Positions 21,896 through 33,235 of a DNA stretch of 64,000 nt are shown here, in pieces; within the stretch, counting starts at the first letter, position 1; the number at the start of each line of letters is the position of its first letter. Both the position numbers and the translations under genes were made by a program. The notes below the pieces were generated by a model that had not been told where the DNA came from, made no database searches, and was given only the letters and a program-made list of their open reading frames with translations. Origin of the DNA: Varroa destructor (Eukaryota; Arthropoda; Arachnida; Mesostigmata; Varroidae); NCBI RefSeq assembly GCF_002443255.2, contig NW_019211454.1, positions 33,028,061 through 33,092,060 of the forward strand. Direction: 5' to 3'.

Positions 21896-24120
21896 AGGTT
21901 TTTTTTTATTCGCAAGTCCTTATCGCTACGCTATCGGGCATTAACTGTTCAGGGTATCGACCACGCGGGCGACCGCAGCGCCAATAAATGATCAATCCTT
22001 AAACGGCGATCACATCAGCGAGTACATACGCGCATTTAGGATCTGTTCGTCACCTAATTGAACTTCGCGTCAATATTAGGAATTCTTTTTTAATCTGACA
22101 TAAGTGTGGCAAAACAGTAGTACCCGAAAAAATGCTGGAAACATAAAGTGCCGAAAAAGTAACAATATATCTACGTTGAGACGCTCAGTAGGATGGCATA
22201 AATAAGGTTCATGTGTAAACATTCGTTATTCTATATTGTGGTGGCTTTGGGTTGAGGAGAAAAATCTCTCGTTGCAGATCTATTAAATACAGGGCCAAAT
22301 TTCTTGCTATGTTCAAAAGTGAAGCACTGATCACGGTACTGTGTTAGACCAAGCATTCATCTTGTTCGTAGGTCCTATTCTCTCAACGTTGACAATCTCT
22401 TTCCCTGGAAGAGATGGCCAGCGTTCCGTTGAACATCGAAAGCTGAGGATGGTGATCTATGGTCTAGCAACATAAAAAATTATAATGACTATTGCGTAAC
22501 ACCGGCGGTAATCGTCGTAGCCCGTGGAGAGACGGATACTAGATTGATGCAATCGATGCTGGTCGAGGCCTGATTGCATAATCAAGCCGAGGGTCAAAAA
22601 AACTGCTAACCAAAACGAAGTACACAACTTGAGTACTATATGTGCTATGACTTTTTTAAATGCATTAAAATTGTGAGTATACATCTGCATACTTGAACTG
22701 CCTAATAACTTGGGAAACGTTTTTATCTTATGACTTATGAAATTATTTTACAAACTCGACTGAATTATATTGAAAAATGATTCTATGTTATACATAACTA
22801 ACATAATAGATAAAATCGCAAATCGTAATTTAGAAAGTCTGATACGGTCCTCCAATCTGATAAGCTAAGTACAGCCAGACGGCCCTACGTGAGACGAGCT
22901 TCAACCTTTGATCGTGCGCCTGCAAATAGGAATATTTCCTAAATATAGCATTTTAGCTTAAAACTTAATTATCACGAATGCACTTAGGGAAGCAACATTT
23001 GCCTCATACATTTGATGCCCGTCAGCTAACCATCTTTCTAATCTACACTGCATTTTGGACCTTTGCGGGGCATCTAAAAATTTTGAGAGTCACCGTCATA
23101 AGCTAAGCTATACCACTCTATGGCTGTTTCATCGAAGCATGACGTTAAACCGAGTCAAATTATTATTATTTCATAACAAAAAAACTCTAAGATCTAAATT
23201 TGATCTACTCAACCCGTTCGGGCTCACGACTAGCATGCATTGTTCCCAATTTGAATGCACCTTTATTAGGTCGAAAAAGGTTAGATAGTGATTAGGTAAT
23301 GTCAAACATAACATTTTTCAGCCAACCGAAATATGACTTGGAAATGGCTTCCTGAACGATCAAGATATAAACCCTCTGCTGCATTAATGTTGATGACCTC
23401 GTTTCCTACGGTTGTACAAAGAAATAGTAGGGAACACCATATGAAATAGGTATGAACAAATGAAGCGTATGTGTCATTTCTCTCATACACTTCATTCAAA
23501 ACTTATAAAATACAGGCTAATTATAGTGCTGGTTTTTCTGAGAGTTTTTATAGCATTCTTCACGGAAACAGCCGAGTAGTTGATTTGCTTATAGTTTTCA
23601 TAATATCGAACACTTCTGTTTCTGTTTGAATTTTTTTACCTCCATCCACTTTTTTATAGATTTAATGATATGGAAGGTAACTTAAGATTTACCGCAGTCA
23701 ACATTATAAAGCGCTCATCTGGGTCTTCTGGCATTTAGTCGCCTTTGTTCAAGGGCGACGTAAATTGTGGCTGGCTCTATAGATACTCGAAGCTAGATCG
23801 CCACGCATCTTCGGTTAGTGGGCTACACTGTTCGAATCAGCTATCTATATATAGGTAGTTTAAATTATTTGCGCCTTCATGAGGGTTGCTAGTGCAGCCT
23901 AGATCTCAACCTTTTTTTTTTTTTGCAAAGGGGAAGTGCCAAGTCGCTTTTAATAAATAACCATTTTAAAAGCTAATTCGCAGATAGCGTCTAAGCAGTA
24001 AAGAGAAGGTTGTGTATTTGGGCAATCCAGCTGAGTGTTTATTAACTACAGTGTGATGTTCTACCCCCTAGAAGCGATCTTACCTGTACCTGCTCAGATG
24101 TTAGACTTTAGGGTATTCGT
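21896..24120. other. Intergenic stretch, no gene seen
   Basis: AT-rich with T-runs (for example 23,913-23,924). A short B-box-like GTTCGAATC occurs near 23,832 without a convincing tRNA fold. No coding region supported. Confidence 0.45.
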
Positions 24121-24185
24121 GATAGCCTAATGGACAACCCATTTGCCTGCTAATCTTAGGAGCACGTAGTCTAGACGCAAAGAGT
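24121..24185 (+). repeat. tRNA-Ser-like segment (possible SINE head or tRNA relic)
   Basis: TAGCCTAATGGAC resembles the Pol III A box. The following TTTGCCTGCTAATCTTAGGA resembles the anticodon arm of tRNA-Ser(GCU), which has a GCTAA loop. A further tRNA-like variable region follows, but no clean B box or closing acceptor stem is seen. A similar TTGCCTGCTAA segment occurs at 45.9 kb on the other strand, which favours a dispersed tRNA-derived element over a functional gene. Confidence 0.35.
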
Positions 24186-24394
24186 CAACTTGTGATGCCT
24201 AATGGCAATACACGACGTAAAACTCGAAACATAGAATGGACCACAGATAGATCGGAGATGTATTAGGTTTTTTTTTGGCTACACATCTCGTTCGGTAGAA
24301 AGTATTACGCGGCCACAATATCAGATAGTTGTCATCGTAATAAGAAGTGATATTCGTACATGATACAAATTAAAGATCGGAAAGGATCACTCGA

Positions 24395-24480
24395 GGATAG
24401 AAGCCGTGGCCCAGGGTCTCTAAACATTATGCCTTGAATGTTGTGAAACTGCAAAAGCCGGATTGATCGACACATTTGTT
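24395..24480 (+). pseudogene. Short tetraspanin relic (25.9-kb type)
   Basis: AGAAGCCGTGGCCC, then TAAACATTATGCC, then TTGAATGTTG aligns in order and spacing with AGAAAGCAGTGGGACAC, CAAAGCCATGCC and GAATGTTG, the W-D-x2-Q to CCG region of the 25.9-kb gene 1.5 kb downstream. Nothing convincing extends far on either side. Short, so it could be chance. Confidence 0.35.
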
Positions 24481-25800
24481 TGTTTGTTTCATTTGTAGCA
24501 GGTCGAGAGAAAAGAGCGCGACAAACTAGGTTAGGTCTGTTCCATGATAATGCGGGGCTAAATATGGCAAATAAGGTAAGGCTGCTGTCCTCCTGGACTT
24601 GAACAGGGCGCCTTGTTACACTCTTTGTGTTTTCCGGCCTCTGCCTTTTTGTGATTTTCCCCTGCAACACCAACTAACAATTCAAAACACGGCTGAAAAG
24701 TTTTTTGAAGACGAAGGTCACTACCTCTTGGCAAGACGGTATATTTCATGAAACGATAGGAGAAAATCGCAAACAATTATATAGTATCGGAATATATAGT
24801 ATGCTAACTTATTGTCACAGGAATAAAAACGTAATCTTTTTTGTTCAAATCTAATATAATACCGAGTTCTGAAAGCATGGTAAGATAACAGCGATAGCGT
24901 ACTTGTGAAGCGGATCCACATCTTATAGTTCCTATATTCTTATGCTCTATATAATTAATATCAAACTTTTAGGGGAAATAATTTACTTTTTAGCGCTTCT
25001 AAAAGCTCGTAAATATTGCTCACCCGTAGGTTTCTAATCAAATGAACCGTTTTTGTTAATCTACTGAAAAATCTTCGATTAAAGAAGTCCATGGTCGATG
25101 AGTCTACTCAGAGCAGTACGGATGCATAACAGGAAAAAAGGCAAACCCGATATTTTAAGCATCTTCTTCTTTACTATGGTAAACTTTAATTCGATACAAA
25201 GTCATATTTACGCATACGTGGTATAGCACGCTAACGGGTACCCCTCGCTGTATATCGAAGGATACAAGAAACAAACAGATTTGTGTCAAGCCAAAAGGAA
25301 TGCTCTCCTTGAAATTTGCCAAATTAAGAAAAAAGTTACTCACATTCGCAGCATCCCTTACTTATGGTACCGTTCGTCCTTTTTGTAAGAGCACCCGAAA
25401 AGGTCTTGATTTGATTGATCTCTGCTATAATTACTGGCATTATCATTGTCATAGGTTATAACAAAGAAACCTTTCATATTATCGGATTAAAGTTGGTTCC
25501 CTAGGTCACCAGCGTCGTGGTCAAGCCGGACCGAACGTGAATTTTTGTTAGGGATCACGCTACACATATACATCCAATGTTAAAAATTGCGAAAATCAGA
25601 ACAATTTGTCTAAATTACAATTAGCAGTGTCTTATAGATAACACCATTTTTCTCCCGAAAGATTAATGATGGTCTTCTACAGCACCATCTTAGTTATTGT
25701 TTTCTGTTCGGAGTTAGATCAGTCGTGTCGAATGATGCATGACGCGCTTCATTCAGAATATGACCTCCTTTAACCCACAGAGCCTCGTTGAGTGACATAA
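24481..25800. other. Intergenic stretch, no gene seen
   Basis: Includes a minus-strand open frame (24,673-24,332, 113 codons, overlapping the relic) that starts without ATG and matches no family I know. Otherwise AT-rich and featureless. Confidence 0.4.
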
Positions 25801-25825
25801 GAAAACGAAAATATCGACCACAGTT
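25801..25825 (+). promoter_or_regulatory. A-rich block plus CAGT, tetraspanin copy 5
   Basis: GAAAACGAAAATATC (25,801-25,815) is identical to the block before copy 2. It is followed within 8 bp by CAGTT, an initiator-like element. The ATG is 68 bp beyond the block. See the copy-2 block for interpretation. Confidence 0.45.
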
Positions 25826-25883
25826 GAAATCCTAGAAGTATTGTAGTATTGTACAAGCAGTAGAAACCAAATTGAGCCGAGCG

Positions 25884-26573
25884 ATGGGCCGGACTTGGGC
25901 GAAATTCGTGAAATTTCTGTTCTTGTTGTTGAACATCGCTTTTGGAATACTTGGTCTCACGTATTTTGGCTGGGCATTACGTCAGCAAGGCCAATATAGC
26001 AATGACATACCTGCTGAAAATGGCCTTCTATTAATCAATATCGGTATTGGATCCACTTTGTTTAGTGCTGCCCTTCTCGGCTGTTGCGGTGTTTATAAAA
26101 AGAGTAGCATCATGCTAAAAACGTATTCTGTCTTTTTAAGCATACTACTGTTAATTCAGGTCTGGGTCATTATCTTCATGTTCGCAATCCATAATAATGT
26201 AGTGAACCGACAAGCGCTGGTTAACGAGACAATGTTCCGGTACTACACAGTCGTATCGGCCAGAAAGCAGTGGGACACCATACAAAGCCATGCCGAATGT
26301 TGCGGTCTTGAAGGTCACGTCGACTGGAAGAATGTACCAGGATATCCAGGGCAGCCGCCCAAATCCTGCGGTGGTGACCCATTGAAACGACCCGGATGTT
26401 GGGTGTACATAAAGAAAGTGGCCGAAACCATAGTTTTTGCCATAGTAATTGTTTCGATGGCCATTGGAGTGGTCGAATTTCTCAGTGTAGTATTAGCCTG
26501 CCAGTTAGTCCGCAAATACCGAAACGATAGCCTGATCGTTAACGGAGCAACTATCGGAGCTCCTACTGGCTAG
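25884..26573 (+). CDS. Tetraspanin-like membrane protein, single exon (copy 5)
   Basis: Encodes 229 residues, MGRTWAKFVKFLFLLLN at the start. The frame extends 12 bp upstream only to a TTG, so this ATG is chosen. Spans lie at about 9-31, 47-70, 77-102 and 181-207. The large loop has KQWDTIQSHAECCG (CCG 139-141), DWKNVPGYPG, KSCGG (C162) and PGCW (C172). Sequon NET (Asn114) opens the loop. GCCGVYKK after TM2 is a likely palmitoylation site. The N-terminus lacks the CRRC of copies 2-3, and the tail lacks the serine cluster, so this is one of the more distant members, nearest to copy 1 in TM1. It is the last apparently intact member. No clear poly(A) hexamer lies within 300 bp. Confidence 0.92.
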   Translation: MGRTWAKFVKFLFLLLNIAFGILGLTYFGWALRQQGQYSNDIPAENGLLLINIGIGSTLFSAALLGCCGVYKKSSIMLKTYSVFLSILLLIQVWVIIFMFAIHNNVVNRQALVNETMFRYYTVVSARKQWDTIQSHAECCGLEGHVDWKNVPGYPGQPPKSCGGDPLKRPGCWVYIKKVAETIVFAIVIVSMAIGVVEFLSVVLACQLVRKYRNDSLIVNGATIGAPTG

Positions 26574-27888
26574 GACGCATAATCAACGATCAACTGGCCC
26601 GCCGATGTCAGTTCTACCGCTGTGGTTTTATAGATGTCAGTGCCCACTCCATTTGCGAAGTAAGACTCATGTGTTAAGGGAGCCGATACGTGGTCGCAAA
26701 TATATTATTCTAAAATTTGGTTGAAAGCATGTCAAACAGATACGATCTCATATTATATATTCACTTTGCCACATGAACAAAGTAGAGAAGCTCTGTTAAG
26801 GGTATCATAGGAGGCTACATCCCTTCATGGTAACTTTATTCGTACTTTAGCTTGTTGTACAGATTGAAAAGAGCCACTTAAACGGATATATCTCATAGGT
26901 TATGTAGCTTATAGAATTAGAAAGGAATTACCATAAAGGGTGTTTTTGCGGAAACAATGCAGCAGAGAGGGTAATTTAACTAACTTTAAAATTTTTACAA
27001 TCTACGCAAAATGATAGCAACTTTCTCACTGAGTCGTTTGGATCGATCGTCTCAGCTCGCGACCTAATGCAGTTGTCATTAGAAATCACCGTACGAAGTA
27101 AACCTAAATGCACTCACGCGGAAATTTTGTGATAAAATTTCCGAGAGAGTGCTGTGACTAGTCCGGCACTGACGCAATGGACAGGTAGAAAGGGAATGGG
27201 AACCGGTCCTTCTTGGGACAGTTTACTTTTTTACTTTGTTAGAAGTCAACCATAGACTTCGTGCAAATTGAAAGCCTACTGCTAATCGATCTGGTATCAG
27301 AAGCTGGCCTTCTGAACAAGATATCAAACGGCAGTGTGGAGTAACTGCATTCGAAACTAAGTACAATTTAAAAGAATGGGCAGGTATCGTTCATAGTCAT
27401 GTGTGCAAGGTATCAAGAAAATATTGAAAACAGACGTTCTCTGTTTTAATTCGTATGATTAAATCTTTATCTATTAACTAGACAGGTGGCCTTTCATAGG
27501 TATGCCTTATCGCTATGTTTCCCTAATTGTCCGCTTATTGAGAGGTTAGTCGAGAAGACTGTCGAAACGCTGTTTGTTGTTTCGCGAGACTTAGCCAGTC
27601 TAAGATAAAAACAATATAATATGATCTCATTCAAAGAAATGGAATTCATCACGTCACGGGCCTCAAAAAAAACACACAGAAGCTTGTCAAAAGTTTGACA
27701 GTAGACGCGCATTTAGCATGCAAACGCGAGAGATTCTCGCTAACTCGATCATTAGTACTGTCTTATCCAATTGGGAATGATTACCACTAACGGACAAGTC
27801 TGATCACTAGCTGCTAGCTGACGAGCTCTTTTTCCAGAAGGCAAAAACAGGTTTCCATGGTTTCTTTAATGTGGGCATGTTAAAAATG

Positions 27889-27917
27889 CAGTGGCTGATT
27901 TAGTTGGTCAGCCACTG
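27889..27917. repeat. Perfect 10-bp inverted repeat
   Basis: CAGTGGCTGA at 27,889-27,898 and TCAGCCACTG at 27,908-27,917 with a 9-nt loop. GC-rich stem, unknown role. Confidence 0.85.
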
Positions 27918-28137
27918 GTCCTTGGGTCTTAAATGTGCTCATTTGGCGGCATTGGGTCATTCGAAATGCATATAGTTCGTAAATAGATACTTTTTATATA
28001 AACTCTAGGCGATATAATGCTAAACGTAGGAAACAATTTTATATTCAAGCTTTGTCTGGAATTTTGTGAATATAGTTGCAATATTTTTTCCTAAACAGAA
28101 ACGATCTGTCTATAGTAATCTGGACGAGACCTTACTT

Positions 28138-28159
28138 CGACGACGACGACGACGACGAC
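28138..28159 (+). repeat. (CGA)7 microsatellite
   Basis: Seven CGA units directly abut the left arm of the 28,157-28,204 hairpin. Confidence 0.95.
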
Positions 28160-28204
28160 CTATTTTGAGTGAGGACATGTTCGTGTGCTCACTTAAAATA
28201 GGTC
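28157..28204. repeat. 17-bp stem hairpin with one mismatch
   Basis: GACCTATTTTGAGTGAG (28,157-28,173) pairs with CTCACTTAAAATAGGTC (28,188-28,204) at 16 of 17 positions around a 14-nt loop. Could be the core of a small inverted-repeat element or a structured RNA. The stem is shorter than a usual animal pre-miRNA. Confidence 0.8.
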
Positions 28205-30039
28205 AAATGGCTCTGTGCGTCCGAATATAAGCCCTCAACCGCGGATACTGGCAGTGCTCCGTGACCATATCAGCGGGCTGTACTTCGGAATGGAACTGCA
28301 GAGTTCAGATCTATGTACTATATTGCCATGCAAATAGCTAGCATAAGTGAGTAAACAGTGTAGGCCAAATTGGACGTTAGTCGAAATAAAGGAGATGCAT
28401 CCACACCTGTCCCCCTAAAGGTTGAAGGTCCTCGGACAATAGCTAATACGCGGCGCTGGACGAAATGCCGATAGAGTTACCGCCTTCGTTTGCTCTCTTT
28501 CTGGGCGTCTACAGAACTGAGCGAACGTTTTGCATTTCGATGGCGAGATTCAAACACGCGGTTGATGTATGTATGAAAGTGGACGACTTGCTTATATTTA
28601 CTGAGATATTTGGATACCCCTTAACGACGCGTTCAATGTGACTCATACTGCTTAGACTCGGGCCAGTAGTCCGTTTTTAATTTTACCATTGAGCTGTGCA
28701 GGCGGTTCTTTATAGGCAGGCTACATGTGTGCGATGATGCGGAAATAATGGATTTAGGACGCAGAAGCATACATGCCACTGACGAAAAGAAACATGAACT
28801 TCCGTACATGAGGAACAAGCTTACAAGTGCGTGACAGATAGGTGTCTGCCTAGGTTGTCTCTGTTCACTGATGTGGGTGGACAAACCATCACCGTCCTGT
28901 AATAAGGTCGCAGGTTACTATTAGCATGTAAAATTGTTAAGCGGCTCTTTAATCCAAAATTTCAGTACCGCGCACAAAACGGCTCGTAGCCAACTAGAAC
29001 AACGCAAGCAGAAAGGTGTTTGCAATGGGTAGATCGTGCCATATATTCCAGGTACTGATTCGAGTCTTCGTTACTTAGTGCTGCTGGCTAATCGAGCAGT
29101 GTATAAAGCTTCACGTAGTTACCCGACCGGAGTCATATCAGCGCTTACGGCGTTTGTTGCGATCTAATTAGCCTTTGCCACAGCCATCCTCTCCTCATCC
29201 ATGAGATGATCAACATTCTACAATAACAAGCAAATACTTCAATACGTAAATACCTAACGATGACTGTATAAGCGAACGCTATTCCTAGAAAAAAAACGAA
29301 TCTACCATAATTAACAATCATGATATAGTAAATTTGCAATATTTATGATTAAATAAAGACAGCAGTATGGTACTTTTCTGATACAATAAAAAAAAATAGT
29401 TATCTACCTACGGTCAGTTTTTACGCAACTTCATAAATTGCCGGGCCGAAGCTTCTTGATGTTTCAGCGAGTTGCCTAGGTTTATGAGATAGTCGATACA
29501 TATGATCATAATGATGATTTGAATAAGGTTGTTGATGTTATGGGCCGCACTTATTATTATAACTATTATTATGCATTATATTATAACTGACTAGCTATGG
29601 CACTCTCGGCTAACACAGCAGGACTTCATATTTACAAATAAATGTATGTAAACAAACTTGTCTTCTTGAGTTGAACCATCAGAAGAACCAAATTGGCAGT
29701 ATTCGTTCATATAGAGCAAGCGTTGGGTTTTAATTTTGCGGAAATCGATAATATCGTCAGTCCCATTCAATCTACGGACCGATAAAGAGAGCAGCCATTT
29801 ATTAGGGATGTTTTCAATTTTTCAAAATGATCTAATTAGAGAGCGGGACTTGTTCGTGCTGGGTAGACTTCGAGCAGAATTACCAGACCTGTATCGCCTG
29901 GGCACAGTGCCAGCTCTTGATTTAATATTGTAGGATACTTGGTCCAGTAACATGAAGCAGAGTTTTCAAGGAATACGTAGTCCATATATCAATCGTCACT
30001 GGCCCAGTTTAACTGTCTCTCTAGATTAAGGCGTTGTTA

Positions 30040-30465
30040 TAGAATCCGGGATCCTACTGTTTCGGTACAACGATACAAACAACACTATGGCTTCTATCTA
30101 TGCTGATAATTTCCGAAAAACAGAAAAACAATGGGGCACCTAAGCGACAGGCTACCAAGCCAGGAATGGTTTCGCTTCTACGGAAGGCTGCATATGTGTT
30201 CTGGGATAGCTGGAACGTTTCGTCGATATCAGGAAATATATTTCCTATGTACGCTAAGGAAATATGATAAGAAATCGTTCAATCATGGTAGGAGGCGGAG
30301 TCAGCTTATAAGGATAGTATTTGTGCGTCAGAGAAGCAGCTGTTGAATCTGATTTTAACCAGAGGCTATCGAAGGCCCCTGAGAAACTGTATGAAGTTGT
30401 TTTGTACGTACTAGCTTCAACGTTCGTTATAGCTTGCAGACACGAGCTCTGTCTAGAGTTTCGAG
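30040..30465 (+). pseudogene. Tetraspanin pseudogene (15.4-kb type)
   Basis: At 30,143-30,220 the text aligns closely with the large loop of copy 3. CGACAGGCTACCAAGCCAGG matches CGACAAGAGGTCCAAACAAG. GCATATGTGTTCTGGGAT matches GCATATGTGCTGTGGTCT. The frame reads LPSQEWF, then LHMCSGIAG, for RSKQEWD and MHMCCGLEA, so one loop cysteine is lost. Upstream, GGTACAACGATACAAAC near 30,063 matches the end of TM2. Downstream, CTAGCTTCAACGTTC near 30,411 matches TM4. Frames are broken and part of TM3 is deleted. Confidence 0.65.
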
Positions 30466-32193
30466 TGACTGGTTAAGGCTACCAGACGGGCAACAGTGAT
30501 GGATAATACCCAGCGCCTGATTGATTTAAGAATAGAAGTCCTATGTCGTATCGCGCAGCAACCCCTTACTAGCTCGCCAAATTATTGGTAAATACTGTAC
30601 GTAGCCGAATTTTATTAGCATAATTACGTATGAGATTATGCTCCTGAAAAGTCCTCCTAACACAGAATGGTCTGCCGACATATTTTGCTCAGGACTGATT
30701 TAATGAGGACATTGTGCGAAAGGTGCATAATTATTTTTGACATTCTTGTCAACTTTCTGGCAATGCCCCTGAGAATGTCTGCTTCCAATAGGACACCGCA
30801 CATTTTAGCGTGCCACAACTATCGAGGGTAATATGGAGCTGTTTCATGTTAAAATCACCGTTATTCGAAATACAAAAGCTACGCGAAGGAGGCAAAGGTA
30901 CGCTCTGTTTGTTATAGTTGCAGATTATCGCATCGCCCTTGTGGTTTTGGGCCCTAGGCTTGCGGCAAAACTAATCACAGCTACCCGATGTAAACGGTGG
31001 GTTTATAGCGCAGGATTACGTGGATGTCCCGCTGCTGTCTACGTTTTATAGATCCGTGGTAATGAAGACTGAAGGGCGGGCCCTTTGGAGATCTTCGGAA
31101 CCAAGAAGAATTCCCTCGTTCGAAGTTGCCCTTTACTGCAGTTACTCCTTGCCAGCTCAGTAGAAAGGCGTATAATAAAGCCCGCACAGGACGAGCAAGC
31201 TCACTGCGGCGATCTTCCTGCTAGGTTAAATCAAATAAGCAATATTACATTTGTTATAAACAGACTTATAGCTAATTAATGAAATTGGTTGGAGTACTTA
31301 GCCTACAAAGTTACAATTTAAGGTGGAATCTATTTAGTGAAGTAACAAATAGACAGTAGAAGTACGGGCTATGCGCGTTTTTAGGGCTTTTCATTTTGTT
31401 ATAATGAACCATTTGAACAGGCGGAATCAGGAAAGCTTATTCACTTGGTGATTTACAGATTAGGCATAGCAGAAATAGATCGAATGGGTTAATGACGGTA
31501 CGCTATTCTGTATTATAGCAGATATATTATATCAAGCGCTAGCAATGGTACTGTTTTTAATAGTTCACGGAGGCTGCTTGCGTAACCCACTGTAATACAA
31601 CTATCTCTAAATCCGTCATATTATCGAGTAAATGCCGTACTGATATGTTTAACGTATCGTATTGTGTATCGTATACTAGACAGTACTTGACACCTGCTCT
31701 CCGAAAATATATCTCAGCAAGAATATAATATTTTCAATTCTACTTTTGTTTAGAGCATACTTTTATTTCTTAGAGACTCACTAATGTTTTTTGGCCAGTA
31801 ATGTTTTTCTGACAGACCACAATTGAACGTAAACTTTAAAACTTTAGCATTAAATGATGAAATTATGAATAATTTCATTATAGAATTACCTCTTAGTCTA
31901 CTATAAATATAATGCTATATATAATAACATAACGCCAACAATCAACATCAAGGGCAGGGGAATCTTATTTGGAAAATACGAACCTTGTTGACGGTTATAT
32001 TGCGTGGGTTTCATCTTCCTTCATATTGATCATAACTTCTTATTTCCGTGTTAAACACAGTTTAGCTTAAAGAAAAGTACTTCCCGGCATCTCCATCTTA
32101 TTCTACCAAAGTCAAGGGTGGCGTAACAATACAGATCACCATCAGATTTATGGCGAAGATAAAGAGTCAAATACGAACGCATTGGATAGACGT
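30466..32193. other. Intergenic stretch, one very weak relic
   Basis: A + frame at 30,833-31,051 has RRQRYALFVIVADYRIALVV, loosely like the start of TM3 in the tetraspanins, then CKRW. I do not call it. A perfect palindromic hairpin lies at 31,857-31,878 (ATGAAATTA, TGAA, TAATTTCAT). Otherwise AT-rich. Confidence 0.35.
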
Positions 32194-32684
32194 TCAAACG
32201 GAAGTCAGACAGGAAGCACCAAGCTGGGCGTACCGGTGTTCGCTAATAGCCTTACGGCCTCCGTGGGTTTCCGCTGCTCGTAGCCATCGTCGAGTGAGCT
32301 GCTTATAGCAGCTCTCATTCGAATACATTCGAATTAAATCAGCAGTAGAGAGAACAGGGAAGGCCATCTTTCCTAACACACCTTTGTAAGGCGTACCTAG
32401 CGAACCCTCTCGTAGGAGCCATTCCAATAGGAGAAGCGGAGCAAACAGGAGCCGGCTAACCAACTTGCAATACTGCCGCTACTGTTAAGTGACGCTCTGG
32501 ACGAAACGGTGTGCTGGTTACTCCGGAACAAACCCTCGGTCGCAGAAAGCCAGCCGGACAGCTGGCTGTGTACTTCTACTCTGCTACTTGCCTCAATCGG
32601 CTCAGCAGCAGAGCCTTCTGGTGGCTGGGTTTCGTCTGGCCCTTGTGGGGTGCCGCCTTCCGGAAAGCACTCTCCTGTATTCAT
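32194..32684 (-). pseudogene. Unidentified minus-strand coding-like patch (possible retrocopy)
   Basis: Two overlapping frames, 32,684-32,397 and 32,463-32,194, together stay open over ~490 bp. The patch is clearly GC-richer than its flanks. The first starts at an ATG (MNTGECFPEGG) and is rich in Ser, Glu and Pro. The second contains LGTPYKGVLGKMAFPVLS. One frameshift would join them. I do not recognise the protein. A decayed intronless copy of a gene elsewhere fits, but a broken local gene or GC-driven chance frames are possible. Confidence 0.3.
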
Positions 32685-33099
32685 TTTGACATAAATGCTT
32701 TATCAGGCGGTTACCGGTCAGGGCAGCTTAGGTACACAGATGGCGGTGAATGATGGCTGGCCTGCTTTGGTTACCTACAACACTGCAGATACGCCACTCC
32801 AGGGAAACACGTAAAAGTTGCGTAGCGACGAGGCCGAGCGGGCTTAATGGCGTCCGTTGTGGTGTCCAAAAGACTCTAGAGCCAAAAGCTGTGAAGCATT
32901 CTAGGCCTAAGGTTGCCCAAGGATCAAAAACGCAACCTTACATATTGGATTAAAGTGTAAGTATGCCCTTCTGTGTCTCAAGCCAACCCCATTCCTCATC
33001 GGAATTATAAGCGTATACAAGATTTTCATACCTAAACAAGCGGCATATCATCGAAGCAAGCAGAGTAACGCATACGGTGATATTTAGTCCTACACAGTA
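32685..33099. other. Intergenic stretch, no gene seen
   Basis: Continuation of the GC-richer patch for about 250 bp, then ordinary AT-rich sequence. No feature supported. Confidence 0.4.
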
Positions 33100-33235
33100 C
33101 AGTAAAGTGTGTTGCAATAGTGTACGGTTCGATAGGACAAGAAAGGTAGGACTATACTTATTGACGAACTAACAATGAGTTTTCTGCCAGAGTTCTCTGG
33201 TGTCCACCACTACTGCTACTGCTGGTTTCGTTACT
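33100..33235 (+). pseudogene. Short tetraspanin relic (6.1-kb type)
   Basis: ACGGTTCGATAGGACAAGAA (33,124-33,143) aligns with ACGGTCCCTACGACTGGAAG of copy 2 (the NGPYDWK codons). CTGCCAGAGTTCTCTGG (33,184-33,200) aligns with CTGCCAGAATCCTGTGG (the LPESCG codons). Order is correct, with a small insertion between. No open frame remains. Confidence 0.4.

Larger units (their letters stand above)
26574..30030. other. Intergenic stretch, hairpins and a CGA run only
   Basis: No gene called. Holds a 10-bp hairpin (27,889-27,917), a CGA run (28,138-28,159) and a long hairpin (28,157-28,204). Short frames elsewhere (28,884-28,633 on -; 29,736-29,933 on +) are unrecognised. Confidence 0.45.

Noticed and set aside
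23770..23845. B-box-like GTTCGAATC suggesting a tRNA
   Set aside because: No matching D-arm or acceptor stem could be built around it.
30833..31051. Open frame considered as another tetraspanin TM3 remnant
   Set aside because: One hydrophobic segment and a KRW only; no CCG, SCG or GCW match in order.
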